A stretch of 64,000 bases of DNA from Halieaceae bacterium UBA5044 (GCA_002416125.1 DIBU01000006.1:62001-126000); one strand, 5' to 3'; numbered from the stretch's first letter, positions 8,337 through 17,871 are shown. Made by a program: numbers and translations. The notes: generated from the sequence alone by a model not told the origin.

Positions 8337-9860
8337 ATGTGTGGGCTGGTAGGACTGGTGGGCAAGGGCACGGTAGGCCCTGATATCTACGACGCACTGA
8401 CGGTGCTGCAACACCGGGGCCAGGATGCTGCCGGGATAATGACCTGTCACGGTGGACGCTTTACGCAACGCAAGAGCGAGGGACTGGTGCGTGATGTCTT
8501 CCGCCAGGACCACATGCAGCGCCTCAAAGGGCCCATGGGTATCGGTCATGTGCGCTACCCGACAGCGGGCAGCTCCGGCACCGCGCTGGCCCAGCCGTTC
8601 TATGTCAATTCGCCCTACGGCATCGCGCTCGCGCACAATGGCAACCTGACCAATTCAGAACAGCTCACCCGGGAGCTGTTCCAGGACGACCTGCGACACC
8701 TGAATACCGACTCGGACTCGGAGGTGTTGCTCAACGTTTTCGCCCACGAACTGCAGACGCTGGGCAAGCTCAGCCCGACCGCGGAGGATGTCTTCCAGGC
8801 GGTGACCGCTGTGCACCGGCGCTGCCGCGGTGGCTACGCCGCCGTCGCCCTCATCGTCGACTATGGCGTGGTGGGATTCCGTGACCCGCTGGGTATCCGG
8901 CCACTGGTCGTCGGCGTGCGCAAGACCGACGCCGGTGACGAGTACATGCTGGCGTCGGAGAGCGTGGCGCTGGATGTGCTGGGGTTTCGCATGCTGGGCG
9001 ATGTCGCGCCGGGGGAGGCCGTGTTCATTGATAGCCGCGGTGCAATGCATCGTCGCCAGTGTGCGGAAAACCCGCAGCTTCGCCCCTGCATCTTCGAGCA
9101 CGTGTATTTTGCGCGGCCCGATTCGCTGATGGATGGCATTTCGGTCTACAAGACGCGCATGCGCCAGGGCGAGGCGCTGGCACGTAAGGTGCTTCGCGAA
9201 CGGCCCGACCACGACATCGACGTCGTGATACCGATTCCCGATACCAGCCGTATCGCCGGGCAGTCACTGGCATCGGAACTGGGGATCAAGTTTCGCGAAG
9301 GTTTCATGAAAAACCGCTACATTGGACGCACATTCATCATGCCTGGCCAGAGCCAGCGCAAGAAGTCAGTGCGGCAGAAGCTCAACCCGGTGCCCCTCGA
9401 GTTTGAAGGCAAGAATGTGATGCTGGTGGACGATTCTATCGTCCGCGGCACCACCTGCCGGCAGATCATCCAGATGGCGCGTGATGCCGGCGCGAACAAG
9501 GTGTATTTCGCCTCAGCGGCACCCCCCGTGCGCTACCCGAACGTATACGGCATCGACATGCCATCCGCATCGGAGCTTATTGCACACGGGCGCACCGTTG
9601 AGGAAATCTGTGACGCCATCGGCGCGGACTGGCTGGTCTATCAGGATCTCGATGACCTGATCAATTGCTCCCGGGAGGGCAACAAGAGCGCGATGGGCTT
9701 TGACTGCTCTGTGTTCAACGGTGAATACCCGACCGGGGATGTCGATCAGGCATACCTCGAGCGTATCGAAGCGCTGCGCAATGATGATGCGCAAAGCCGC
9801 AGCCGGGCGCGGGTGCTTGCCGAAGGCACCGTGGTGGGGATTCACAATGACGTCAGCTGA
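8337..9860 (+). CDS. purF: Amidophosphoribosyltransferase
   Basis: Makes 5-phosphoribosylamine from PRPP and glutamine, the committed step of purine synthesis. 507 residues. The catalytic Cys follows the initiator Met directly (MCGLVGLVG), as needed for the Ntn-type glutaminase, and the PRPP-binding motif VMLVDDSIVRGTT is in the second half. ACGAGGAAA precedes the ATG. Together with cvpA it forms the standard cvpA-purF unit, followed 6 bp later by metZ. Confidence 0.97.
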   Translation: MCGLVGLVGKGTVGPDIYDALTVLQHRGQDAAGIMTCHGGRFTQRKSEGLVRDVFRQDHMQRLKGPMGIGHVRYPTAGSSGTALAQPFYVNSPYGIALAHNGNLTNSEQLTRELFQDDLRHLNTDSDSEVLLNVFAHELQTLGKLSPTAEDVFQAVTAVHRRCRGGYAAVALIVDYGVVGFRDPLGIRPLVVGVRKTDAGDEYMLASESVALDVLGFRMLGDVAPGEAVFIDSRGAMHRRQCAENPQLRPCIFEHVYFARPDSLMDGISVYKTRMRQGEALARKVLRERPDHDIDVVIPIPDTSRIAGQSLASELGIKFREGFMKNRYIGRTFIMPGQSQRKKSVRQKLNPVPLEFEGKNVMLVDDSIVRGTTCRQIIQMARDAGANKVYFASAAPPVRYPNVYGIDMPSASELIAHGRTVEEICDAIGADWLVYQDLDDLINCSREGNKSAMGFDCSVFNGEYPTGDVDQAYLERIEALRNDDAQSRSRARVLAEGTVVGIHNDVS

Positions 9861-9866
9861 GGCACT

Positions 9867-11063
9867 ATGAACGATCACGATGACCCCCTGGCAGGTGCAG
9901 GGCTGGATACGCTCGCCATTCGCGCCGGTATCCACCGCACAGCCGAGGGCGAACATTCCGAGCCCATTTTTGCCACCTCCAGCTACGTATTCGGCTCCGC
10001 GGCAGAGGCCGCGGCGCGGTTTGCCGGTGAGTCCCCCGGGAACGTCTATTCGCGCTACACCAACCCGACGGTGCGTAGCTTCGAGGAGCGTCTCGCAGCA
10101 CTGGAAGGTGGAGAAGCTGCGGTGGCGACGGCGTCCGGCATGGCCGCCATACTCAGTACCTGCATGGCGCTACTGAAAGCCGGCGACCATGTGATCTGCT
10201 CCCGCGATGTGTTCGGGACGACAACCAACCTGTTTGCACGCTACATGACGCGTTTCGGCGTCAGTGTGGACTTCGTGCCGCTGCTCGCAACTGATCAGTG
10301 GCGCGCGGCGCTGCGTCCGGAAACGCGTCTCCTGTACCTGGAAACCCCGTCCAACCCGCTGTGCGAAGTGGCCGACATTCGCGCGCTGGCGGAGCTCGCC
10401 CACGGGCACAATGCATTACTGGTGGTCGACAACTGTTTCTGTACGCCGGCCCTGCAACGACCGCTGGCGCTGGGTGCGGATATCGTCATACATTCGGCCA
10501 CCAAATACCTCGACGGCCAGGGGCGCTGCGTGGGTGGAGCTGTCGTTGGCGCGCGTGCCCTGATGGACGAGGTCGTGGTTTTCTTGCGCACCTGCGGGCC
10601 CACCATGAGCGCCTTCAACGCCTGGGTTTTCCTCAAGGGGCTGGAAACACTGCGCTTGCGTATGGAGGCGCACTCGCGGGCGGCACTTGAACTCGCCCAG
10701 TGGCTGCAGCAGCAGCCGCAGGTGCAGCGTGTCTATTACGCCGGCTTGCCCGGTCACCCGGGTCATGGGCTGGCCGCCAGTCAGCAGAGCGCCTTCGGCG
10801 GCGTGTTGTCGTTTGAGGTGCGGGGTGGTCAGGCTGCTGCCTGGCGCTGTATCGATGCAACACAGATACTCTCGCTGACGGCCAATCTTGGGGATGCGAA
10901 AACGACCATCGTGCATCCCGCGACCACGACCCACGGGCGCCTCAGTGCCGAGCAGAGGGCCGCTGCCGGTATCAGCGATGGCCTGATCCGGGTCGCGGTA
11001 GGGCTGGAGGATGTGGCCGATCTGCGCAGGGATCTGCAGCGCGGTCTCGCCGCGGCGGGCTGA
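9867..11063 (+). CDS. metZ: O-succinylhomoserine sulfhydrylase
   Basis: PLP enzyme of the Cys/Met metabolism family that makes homocysteine directly from O-succinylhomoserine and sulfide. 398 residues. The PLP Lys is in HSATKYLDGQGR, with YSRYTNPT near the N-terminus and ETPSNP in the middle. The GQGRCVGG variant after the PLP Lys and the purF-metZ adjacency match Pseudomonas MetZ rather than MetB or MetC. The direct-sulfhydrylation reading fits the sulfite reductase at 24.4-26.0 kb and metH at 26.7-30.4 kb. Confidence 0.9.
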   Translation: MNDHDDPLAGAGLDTLAIRAGIHRTAEGEHSEPIFATSSYVFGSAAEAAARFAGESPGNVYSRYTNPTVRSFEERLAALEGGEAAVATASGMAAILSTCMALLKAGDHVICSRDVFGTTTNLFARYMTRFGVSVDFVPLLATDQWRAALRPETRLLYLETPSNPLCEVADIRALAELAHGHNALLVVDNCFCTPALQRPLALGADIVIHSATKYLDGQGRCVGGAVVGARALMDEVVVFLRTCGPTMSAFNAWVFLKGLETLRLRMEAHSRAALELAQWLQQQPQVQRVYYAGLPGHPGHGLAASQQSAFGGVLSFEVRGGQAAAWRCIDATQILSLTANLGDAKTTIVHPATTTHGRLSAEQRAAAGISDGLIRVAVGLEDVADLRRDLQRGLAAAG

Positions 11064-11121
11064 AAACGCATTTCCCGCGTACTACCTTGCTAATGCAGCA
11101 TGAAGGGGCAGGAGCAACAGT

Positions 11122-12051
11122 ATGGATACAGTAGGCGCCATTGACGACGCGGTGGCCGAGGTTGGCAAGGCGTTGCTGGGCAAGGAGGCGCAGATCAGGC
11201 TGGCCCTGTGTTGTCTTCTCGCGCGCGGGCATCTGCTGATAGAGGACCTGCCCGGGATGGGCAAAACCACGCTGTCGCATGCCCTGGCCGCCGTGCTCGG
11301 CCTCGCATACCGGCGGGTCCAGTTCACGAGCGACCTGCTTCCCGCAGATATCCTTGGTGTTTCGGTGTACGACCGCAACGACGCAAGCTTTACCTTTCAC
11401 CCCGGTCCCATATTCACGCAGGTACTGCTGGCGGATGAGATCAATCGCACCACGCCGCGCACCCAGAGTGCGCTTCTGGAGGCAATGGCGGAGGGGCAGG
11501 TCACAGTGGAGGGCGAGACGCGGCGCCTGCCACAACCGTTCTTCGTGATTGCCACCCAGAACCCGATTCATCAGTCCGGCACGTACCCGCTGCCGGAAAG
11601 CCAGCTGGATCGCTTCCTCATGCGCCTGCAACTGGGTTACCCGGATCCCCAGGCTGAGCGGCGGATGCTCCTTGCTGGCGCTGCACAGCAGTCACCGGAG
11701 GCCGCTCTGCGCCGCTGTCTCTCACCCGAGGAACTGCAGTCCTGCCGCGCAGCGGCCGGCGACGTGCATGTCGCTGACAGTCTGCTCGATTACCTGCAGC
11801 GCCTGGTGGGTTTCAGCCGCGAGCGTCCCGAGTTTGCCGTGGGGCTGTCGCCGCGCGGGGCGCTGGCGCTGCTCAACTGCGCGCGTACCTGGGCGTTCAT
11901 GAACCGCAGACAGCATGTGGTGCCCGAAGACCTGCAGGCAGTACTGCCGGCGGTGGCGGCGCACCGCCTGGTGCCCAGCGGTGATTACGCCGGCGATGGT
12001 CACGCGCTGGTTGACCTCCTGCAACGCAGCGTGGACGTGATCCGGCCCTGA
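11122..12051 (+). CDS. MoxR family AAA+ ATPase
   Basis: 309 residues. Walker A is in DLPGMGKTTLSHAL (about residue 49-62), Walker B and sensor are in LLADEINRTTPRTQSALLEAM, and FFVIATQNP is the family's sensor-1 block. MoxR ATPases act as chaperones that load cofactors or assemble complexes for their neighbouring DUF58/VWA-type partners. CAGGAG precedes the ATG. The stop overlaps the next start (ATGA), so this gene, the DUF58 gene and the transglutaminase gene are one translationally coupled operon. Confidence 0.92.
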   Translation: MDTVGAIDDAVAEVGKALLGKEAQIRLALCCLLARGHLLIEDLPGMGKTTLSHALAAVLGLAYRRVQFTSDLLPADILGVSVYDRNDASFTFHPGPIFTQVLLADEINRTTPRTQSALLEAMAEGQVTVEGETRRLPQPFFVIATQNPIHQSGTYPLPESQLDRFLMRLQLGYPDPQAERRMLLAGAAQQSPEAALRRCLSPEELQSCRAAAGDVHVADSLLDYLQRLVGFSRERPEFAVGLSPRGALALLNCARTWAFMNRRQHVVPEDLQAVLPAVAAHRLVPSGDYAGDGHALVDLLQRSVDVIRP

Positions 12052-13052
12052 TGCCGGTGAACGCTGTCGAAACAGCCCGTAGCGCAGCGGAAAGCGGGCG
12101 ATTCAGCCGGCAGTTCTCGCGCTGGCTCGACCGGCGCATCCCTCCGGCGAGGTCGGTTACCCTGGACCAGCGCAGAATCTTCATTTTCCCCTCGCTGCCC
12201 GGCCTGTTTTTTTTCGTACTGCTGCTGTTGATCCTGCTCACAGCGATCAACTACCAGAACAATATGGCGTATGCCGTCGCATTTCTGCTGGCCACGCTGT
12301 TCGTGGTGTCCATCCTGCATACCTATGCCAACCTCGCGGGGCTGACCCTGCACGCGTTGTCGGCGACACCGGCGTTTCCGGGGCAACGCAGTGAGTTCAG
12401 GTTGCGCCTGCAGCGCTCAGGCAAGGCCGCGCACTATGCCTTGCGCCTCAGTTGGCCGCAGGGCAGCGACAGCGTTGTGAGCCTGGCTGACCGTGAGAGC
12501 TGCGAAGTGGCGCTGTATGTCCCCGTGGGCAATCGGGGTTGGCACAATCCCGGACGCCTGCTGTTGGAAAGCCGCTACCCGCTCGGATTGCTGCGCTGTT
12601 GGACGTGGCTGGACCTGGATTTGCAGGCCCTGGTGTATCCCAGGCCCCTGCCGACCACAGCCCCTCCGGGTGGCGACGGCGGGCGCCCGGAGGGCAATGC
12701 GCGAGAGACCGCAGGCAGCGATGATTTTCACGGCTTTCGCAGCTACCGCCCGGGTGACTCGCTGCGGCAGGTGCACTGGAAAGCGGTGGCCAGGGGGCAC
12801 TCGTTGCAGTCCAAGGTCTACGCTGCCTATGCCAGTCGCACCGCCTGGCTGGACTGGGAGGCATTCCCCGGTATTGCCACGGAGCAGCGTCTCTCCTATC
12901 TCTGTTACTGGGCGCTGGCTCTGGAGAAGCGCGGCGAGGACTACGGCCTTACCCTGCCGGGCGTCGATATCGCTCCGGCATCGGGGGAGGCTCACCAGGA
13001 CCGAGTACTGGCGGCCTTGGCCCTGTATCAGCATGGTGCAGCAGCCTCGTGA
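12051..13052 (+). CDS. DUF58 domain protein
   Basis: 333 residues. Two adjacent membrane segments near the N-terminus (about residues 48-66 and 69-87: LFFFVLLLLILLTA and AYAVAFLLATLFVVSIL) are followed by a cytoplasmic or peripheral part containing the DUF58 core FRSYRPGDSLRQVHWKAVARG. DUF58 proteins are the usual partners of MoxR ATPases; the biochemical role is unknown. The start overlaps the MoxR stop, and the stop overlaps the next gene's GTG (GTGA). Confidence 0.9.
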   Translation: MPVNAVETARSAAESGRFSRQFSRWLDRRIPPARSVTLDQRRIFIFPSLPGLFFFVLLLLILLTAINYQNNMAYAVAFLLATLFVVSILHTYANLAGLTLHALSATPAFPGQRSEFRLRLQRSGKAAHYALRLSWPQGSDSVVSLADRESCEVALYVPVGNRGWHNPGRLLLESRYPLGLLRCWTWLDLDLQALVYPRPLPTTAPPGGDGGRPEGNARETAGSDDFHGFRSYRPGDSLRQVHWKAVARGHSLQSKVYAAYASRTAWLDWEAFPGIATEQRLSYLCYWALALEKRGEDYGLTLPGVDIAPASGEAHQDRVLAALALYQHGAAAS

Positions 13053-15076
13053 AGCGTGCAGCCGCCGCCGGCACCCTCATTCCCCGCAACGCGCTGGTGT
13101 GGATCATCATCAGCCAGTTTGCCCTGCTCGCACCGCACCTCCTGCGGCTGCCACTCTGGCTGGTGCTGGTGTACCTGGGGACGGCGGTATGGCGTCTGCT
13201 GGTGTTCCAGGGGCGAGCGTCCTTTCCCGGCCGTCTGGTGCGGGCCTCGCTCGCGCTGGGGGGGTGTGTCGCTGTGTTCCTGAGCTATGGCAACCTGCTG
13301 GGGCTTGAGCCCACAGTGGCGTTGCTGCTCATAGCCTTCGCCTTCAAACTGCTGGAACTGGTGAAACCCAAGGACGCCTATGTGCTGCTGTTCCTTGGCT
13401 ATTTTATCTGTGTGATCGGCTTCCTGTTCAGCCAGGATATCCTGTTCGTTCTCTATTCCCTGTTCACCCTGGTCCTGGTCACCACCGGTCTGGTGGCGCT
13501 GCATCGCCCTCGCGAGGACCACTTCCGGCTGGGCAGCCTGCGTCTGCCCGCGCTGATGCTGGCGCAGGCGTTTCCGCTGATGCTGGTACTGTTCTTCCTG
13601 TTTCCCCGCATTGGGCCATTGTGGACGGTGCCGGTGAAGAGTCACGCCGCGAAAACGGGGGTCAGCGACTTTATGCGGCCCGGGGATATCTCCGAGCTTA
13701 GTCAGTCCGATGACGTGGCCTTCCGCGTGCAGTTCGAGGGCGATATCCCCCCGAAGTCCGAGCTTTACTGGCGGGGACTCGTATTCAGCGTGCTGGAGGA
13801 GGGTGCCTGGCGGAGCCTGCGCTACAACGAGTTACCGGGGCTTGAGTTGCGCCCGCCGGCTGTCGAGCCCGAGGGCGAGCCGCTGGCGTACACCGTTCTC
13901 ATGCTGCCCACCCAGCAGAACTGGCTGTACAGCCTGCGCTATGCCCAGCCGGCCCAGCGAGGCATCCTCAGCACCGCGGATTATCGTCTTTACTCCCCGG
14001 TAGAGATCGAGGAGCAATTACAGTACCGGGTGCGCAGCTGGCCCGGCACACCACTGGATCCCGAACTCTCGGACTGGCGCCGCGAGACCGAGTTGGCGCT
14101 TCCGGTGCAGGACAACCCGGCGACTCGCGCGCTGGCGCAGCGCCTCCGCGATGGGGCGGCTGACAGCGCCGCCTTTGTCGATGCGGTACTGCAGTATTTC
14201 CGTGATGAGCCCTTCGTTTACACGTTGCAGCCACCTCTGCTGACAGCAGAGAACAGTATGGATCAGTTCCTCCTGCAGACCCGGCGCGGATTCTGCGAGC
14301 ACTATGCGTACGCCTTTGTGGTCATGATGCGCGCGGCGGGTGTACCGGCGCGTGTTGTCGCCGGCTACCAGGGGGGTGAGATCAATCCCGTGAATCGCAC
14401 GGTCATCGTTCACCAGTTCGATGCGCATGCCTGGGCAGAGGTCTGGCTGGAAGGGCGGGGCTGGGTGCGTATCGACCCCACGGCGGCGGTGTCGCCCGAC
14501 CGTATTGAGCTGGGGCTTGAAGAAGCGGTGGCGGCGGAGGGCAGTTTCCTCGCCAACTCACCGCTGTCGCCCTTGCGCTACCGGGGCGTCAACTGGGTCA
14601 ACATGCTGCGTCTGCGCTACGATGCGCTCACCTACCGATGGCAGAGCTGGGTCACCGGCTTCGACGGCGAAGCGCAGTACCGCCTGCTGCAGGACCTGTT
14701 CGGAAGCATACGCGCCCCGGTGTTTGCCGGTGCGATTCTGCTCAGTGGCGTGGTGGTATTAGTGCCGGTCGGCTGGTTGCTGCTGCAGCGTCGCCGGCCT
14801 CGGCCCCTGCCACCGGAGCAGCGGCTGTTTCTGGAGTTCTGTGAGCAGATGCGTCGCCGGGGTATGACGCGTGCAACGGGTGAAGCGCCGGGCAGCTTCG
14901 GGCGGCGTGTAGCGCGGGAAGCCCCACAGCTGGCAGGCTGGGCCATGCAGTTTATCGACGCCTTCGAACAACTCGAGTACGGGGGCGCCCCCCGCGACGC
15001 CGCTGCCTATCGCCAGCATCTTGCCGGGCTGCGGCAACAACTGCGGCGTGTCCCCGGTCATCGACATCAGGGGTGA
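13049..15076 (+). CDS. TgpA-type membrane transglutaminase-like protein
   Basis: 675 residues from GTG 13049. Several hydrophobic segments occupy about residues 10-190, then a large periplasmic region carries a transglutaminase-core fold with catalytic Cys416 (RRGFCEHYAYAF), His460 (FDAHAWAEVW) and Asp476 (RIDPTAAV). One further membrane helix lies near residues 555-575, and a short cytoplasmic domain follows. This is the layout of Pseudomonas aeruginosa TgpA (DUF3488 plus transglutaminase), a periplasmic enzyme essential in that species whose substrate is unknown. The MoxR-DUF58-TgpA operon is conserved in gammaproteobacteria. Confidence 0.9.
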   Translation: MKRAAAAGTLIPRNALVWIIISQFALLAPHLLRLPLWLVLVYLGTAVWRLLVFQGRASFPGRLVRASLALGGCVAVFLSYGNLLGLEPTVALLLIAFAFKLLELVKPKDAYVLLFLGYFICVIGFLFSQDILFVLYSLFTLVLVTTGLVALHRPREDHFRLGSLRLPALMLAQAFPLMLVLFFLFPRIGPLWTVPVKSHAAKTGVSDFMRPGDISELSQSDDVAFRVQFEGDIPPKSELYWRGLVFSVLEEGAWRSLRYNELPGLELRPPAVEPEGEPLAYTVLMLPTQQNWLYSLRYAQPAQRGILSTADYRLYSPVEIEEQLQYRVRSWPGTPLDPELSDWRRETELALPVQDNPATRALAQRLRDGAADSAAFVDAVLQYFRDEPFVYTLQPPLLTAENSMDQFLLQTRRGFCEHYAYAFVVMMRAAGVPARVVAGYQGGEINPVNRTVIVHQFDAHAWAEVWLEGRGWVRIDPTAAVSPDRIELGLEEAVAAEGSFLANSPLSPLRYRGVNWVNMLRLRYDALTYRWQSWVTGFDGEAQYRLLQDLFGSIRAPVFAGAILLSGVVVLVPVGWLLLQRRRPRPLPPEQRLFLEFCEQMRRRGMTRATGEAPGSFGRRVAREAPQLAGWAMQFIDAFEQLEYGGAPRDAAAYRQHLAGLRQQLRRVPGHRHQG

Positions 15077-15138
15077 TGAGGGCCAATGATGTCGAGTTTC
15101 CCCGCTGCAGGCAATCGTGACGCCCGGGACTGCCGGTT

Positions 15139-16422
15139 TTACAGCAGGGCGCCGTAATCCGCCTGCAACTGGTCAAAGTTGAGCGAGGCGATAAAGCGGG
15201 AAAAGCTCATCCACGTAGCGAGCCCGGTCAGGTCCGCGAAATGTGGGGGGAGAAAGCGCGGCCCCGCGACGACGCCCTCATCGATGAGCAGGCGCCAGTC
15301 CTTGATGTCTTCCAGCAGGATTTTGCCGCAAAACAGGACCGGGAGGGTATCCAGCTTCCCGGTGCTCATCGCCAGGCGCAGGAAGTTGTAGGTCTGCACG
15401 AAGCCGCGCATGTAGGCGAGGTCTTTGGTGTAGGGGCGACCCTCCGGCGTGCTGCCACGGAACACGCGCACCGCGATACTGTAACTGTCATCGGCACTCA
15501 TGTTGTGGTCCTGCAGGTAATTGAAGACCTCGAGGAAATTTGCGCCGTTCTCTGCCAGTGTCACGGCCCGGACCCGGTTGATCAGCCGGTAGAGTCGCGA
15601 TGGGCTGGAGCGCAGGGTGAGTATCTCGGTCAGCACGGCCAGGCCTTCCTGGGTGGTGGTGGCGGACGGCGTGCCCTTGCTGAGGAACGTACAGGCAGGC
15701 TGTGCCGTGCCGTTCAGCGTGGTGCCGAGGTGCACCCAGCCCTCGTGGACTTCCAGTACATCGATATCCAGTGCATTGAACATCGCATCGCTGCGGATCT
15801 TGAGGTAGTCAGAGCCCGCGGCGGCATCGGCGGTCATCTGGTCGTTGAGCAACACGCGGATGCCGGCGTCCGGGAATGCCTGCAGCAGGCGTTCGTTGAG
15901 CATCGCCACCGCGTCCACAGCGGGTATGGTCTTGGGGGCCTCCTGCATGGACGTGTTTTGCAGGAGGTTGATGAGGGTTGCCTCCATCGCGGTGCCGAGG
16001 TCCGCCAGCGTGGGGTCGCCGGCGTGAAAAACATCCGATGAAGAGCCGTAGAGGTCCTCGGATATCTGGCCAAATTCAGGCTGCCCCCGAACTTCCAGCA
16101 GTTGTACAACGCTGCGATACTCGCGGCACATACGGCGCATGATCTGCGCCAGGGGATTGAGTTGCCCGAGCTTGCGCGCGATGTCGCGTTCGATCTCCTG
16201 AAACTCCGCACGTTTGGCGCCCGGTTCAAAATCCAGCGGATTCTGCTGTTGATAGAATGCGGCATCAATACGCGGCAGCTCCCGGCAGCCGCTGGCGAAG
16301 AACTCACGGCGGATGGCTGCGTTCCATTTGATGGCGTCCAGGATGCGGATGGGCCGCTGCGCCTCGACAATGCGGTCTGAGAGTGTCCTGACCAGCGCCA
16401 GGTACTGGGGATCAGCGCTCAT
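15139..16422 (-). CDS. QEGLA-motif (DUF1704) tyrosine-carboxypeptidase-like metalloprotein
   Basis: 427 residues. The HExxxH zinc motif is at His226-Glu227...His231 (VHEGWVH) and the family's TQEGLAVLTE at about 257-266 supplies a further Glu. This is the DUF1704 family, named for flavohemoglobin expression modulation and related to the eukaryotic microtubule-associated tyrosine carboxypeptidases (MATCAP). I infer a peptidase cutting a C-terminal residue; the substrate is unknown. I chose ATG 16422 (MSADPQYLALV) because AGGTGG precedes it; an upstream start at 16479 is possible. It overlaps the upstream GNAT/C39 gene by 11 bp, so the two are coupled. Confidence 0.88.
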   Translation of the reverse strand: MSADPQYLALVRTLSDRIVEAQRPIRILDAIKWNAAIRREFFASGCRELPRIDAAFYQQQNPLDFEPGAKRAEFQEIERDIARKLGQLNPLAQIMRRMCREYRSVVQLLEVRGQPEFGQISEDLYGSSSDVFHAGDPTLADLGTAMEATLINLLQNTSMQEAPKTIPAVDAVAMLNERLLQAFPDAGIRVLLNDQMTADAAAGSDYLKIRSDAMFNALDIDVLEVHEGWVHLGTTLNGTAQPACTFLSKGTPSATTTQEGLAVLTEILTLRSSPSRLYRLINRVRAVTLAENGANFLEVFNYLQDHNMSADDSYSIAVRVFRGSTPEGRPYTKDLAYMRGFVQTYNFLRLAMSTGKLDTLPVLFCGKILLEDIKDWRLLIDEGVVAGPRFLPPHFADLTGLATWMSFSRFIASLNFDQLQADYGALL

Positions 16423-17596
16423 TGCCACCTGGCCCGGCGGCCCCGACCGCCACCACCGCCCGCAGCCGATTACCGCCAAAGCGGCTCATGGCAGCGAATT
16501 CTTCGCGTGCTATGGGCAGGTACTGACAGTCCAGCGGCGCCTTGTTGTCGTCCCGGCTCGCCCGCGGCGTCCCGAGGTCGTCCAGCTCAGGGTCATGCAC
16601 ATAGAAGCAGGCTTCATCGTACCCCGACAGCACCACCCAGTGCGGCGCCTTTTTGCTGTCGAGGCGGTACGTGGAGATCAGTATCAGGATGTTGACACCG
16701 GCATTGAACATGTCCAGCAGGCGCTCCTGCTCGAGGTCCTGATAGTGCACGGTAATGCCGCGAGTCGCGCACTGGCTGACGAAGCTGTCGTGCACCAGGC
16801 TCATTACCCTTTTTTTGTTGTCGTCGCGCACACCTTCGATGAACAGGGGGCCGGGGGTGTTCACCCAGACCTCGCTGTGGAAGCCTCGCGCATGGGCCGC
16901 CAGCGCCAGGCCCAGCGGGTGGCAGCCACCGTGGCCGGAGGTCATGAAGATCGTCGTGGCCTCGCGCCAGATTTCGATTTCCTCCAGAGGCGAGGGCTGG
17001 TAGGTCCGATCCAGCCCCGCCATGGCCATCATCAAGGCAGCGGGCCCGCAGGTGAACGGCGTTGTCTGTGCAATCCAGGGCAGCGTACGGGGCGCATTCT
17101 CGGGCTGGTAGGCGCGCACGCATTTTTCCATGCGCAGGGCATCGCTGTGATCTTCATAGTAATCGTCGTAGTGCCCGAACTGGGTGTAACCGAGCTGCTC
17201 ATAGAGGCGTATGGCAGCTGTGTTGCTGGCCGCGACCTCGAGTCTCAGGTAAAGGGCGCCGGTGCTGCGCACGTCAACTTCGGCCTGTTGCAGCAGCTGG
17301 CGCGCTACCCCCCGGCCCTGACGGTCTGGAGCAACGGCAAGCGAGTACAGGCGAGCAAGCCGGGTACCCTGGCGCAGTATCACCAGGCAGTATCCGGCCA
17401 GGCCGGCAGAATCCCTGGCCACGAGAAACACGCAGTCCGGGCGGCGCAACCAGCGCTTGAAACTGCGCCGCGACAGACGGTCGGTACGAAAGCAGTCGTG
17501 CTCAATCTGCAGCAGGGCGTCGAGATCGTCCGGGCGTGTCGTTTCAATCTGCAGTGCAGTCTCGCTTCTGGCGGTGGCTTGTTCAGGTGGGGACAT
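16412..17596 (-). CDS. Fusion of GNAT acetyltransferase and C39-like cysteine peptidase
   Basis: 394 residues with two domains. The N-terminal GNAT domain (about residues 15-160) contains the acetyl-CoA motif LAVAPDRQGRGVARQLL. The C-terminal peptidase C39-like domain (DUF3335 type) has a Cys183 (FTCGPAAL), His319 (APHWVVLSGYD) and Asp335 (YVHDPEL) triad. This fusion is normally found next to a QEGLA protein and an RLAN-type ATP-grasp (RimK-like) protein; here only the QEGLA partner is adjacent. I chose ATG 17596 preceded by GGAAG; a TTG at 17614 is in frame. Targets of acetylation and proteolysis are unknown. Confidence 0.88.
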   Translation of the reverse strand: MSPPEQATARSETALQIETTRPDDLDALLQIEHDCFRTDRLSRRSFKRWLRRPDCVFLVARDSAGLAGYCLVILRQGTRLARLYSLAVAPDRQGRGVARQLLQQAEVDVRSTGALYLRLEVAASNTAAIRLYEQLGYTQFGHYDDYYEDHSDALRMEKCVRAYQPENAPRTLPWIAQTTPFTCGPAALMMAMAGLDRTYQPSPLEEIEIWREATTIFMTSGHGGCHPLGLALAAHARGFHSEVWVNTPGPLFIEGVRDDNKKRVMSLVHDSFVSQCATRGITVHYQDLEQERLLDMFNAGVNILILISTYRLDSKKAPHWVVLSGYDEACFYVHDPELDDLGTPRASRDDNKAPLDCQYLPIAREEFAAMSRFGGNRLRAVVAVGAAGPGGNER

Positions 17597-17622
17597 GTTG
17601 GCTGACTTCCACAATTGCGCCC

Positions 17623-17652
17623 AATATAGTGTGTCTCGCGGTCTACTGTCAC
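17623..17652 (-). promoter_or_regulatory. Sigma-70-like promoter for the GNAT/C39-QEGLA operon
   Basis: On the - strand, GTGACA (17647-17652), 18 bp, then TATATT (17623-17628), each 5 of 6 to consensus. The predicted transcript start is about 20 bp before the ATG at 17596. Confidence 0.55.
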
Positions 17653-17738
17653 GGTCGCCCTGATGGCAGGTTGAAAACTACCAAAACACCGCCCTGGCCT
17701 GTTAGGCTGTCCTTCGTGGATCCGGCGGCAAATTCCCC

Positions 17739-17766
17739 TTGCGTTTGCTTCGCAGCGCCTTAGAAT
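17739..17766 (+). promoter_or_regulatory. Sigma-70-like promoter for speA
   Basis: TTGCGT (17739-17744), 16 bp, TAGAAT (17761-17766), in the 200-bp gap between the divergent peptidase operon and speA. This leaves a leader of about 100 bases, in which I see no recognisable riboswitch. Confidence 0.45.
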
Positions 17767-17871
17767 CGGCGCCGTTTTCACTACCCTTGTACCTTATGCT
17801 GTTTTTGCCCAATCGTTGCACCTGAGGAGTCCACACCTCCGCGTGCACCCCGACAGGAGCCCAGGAGGACC

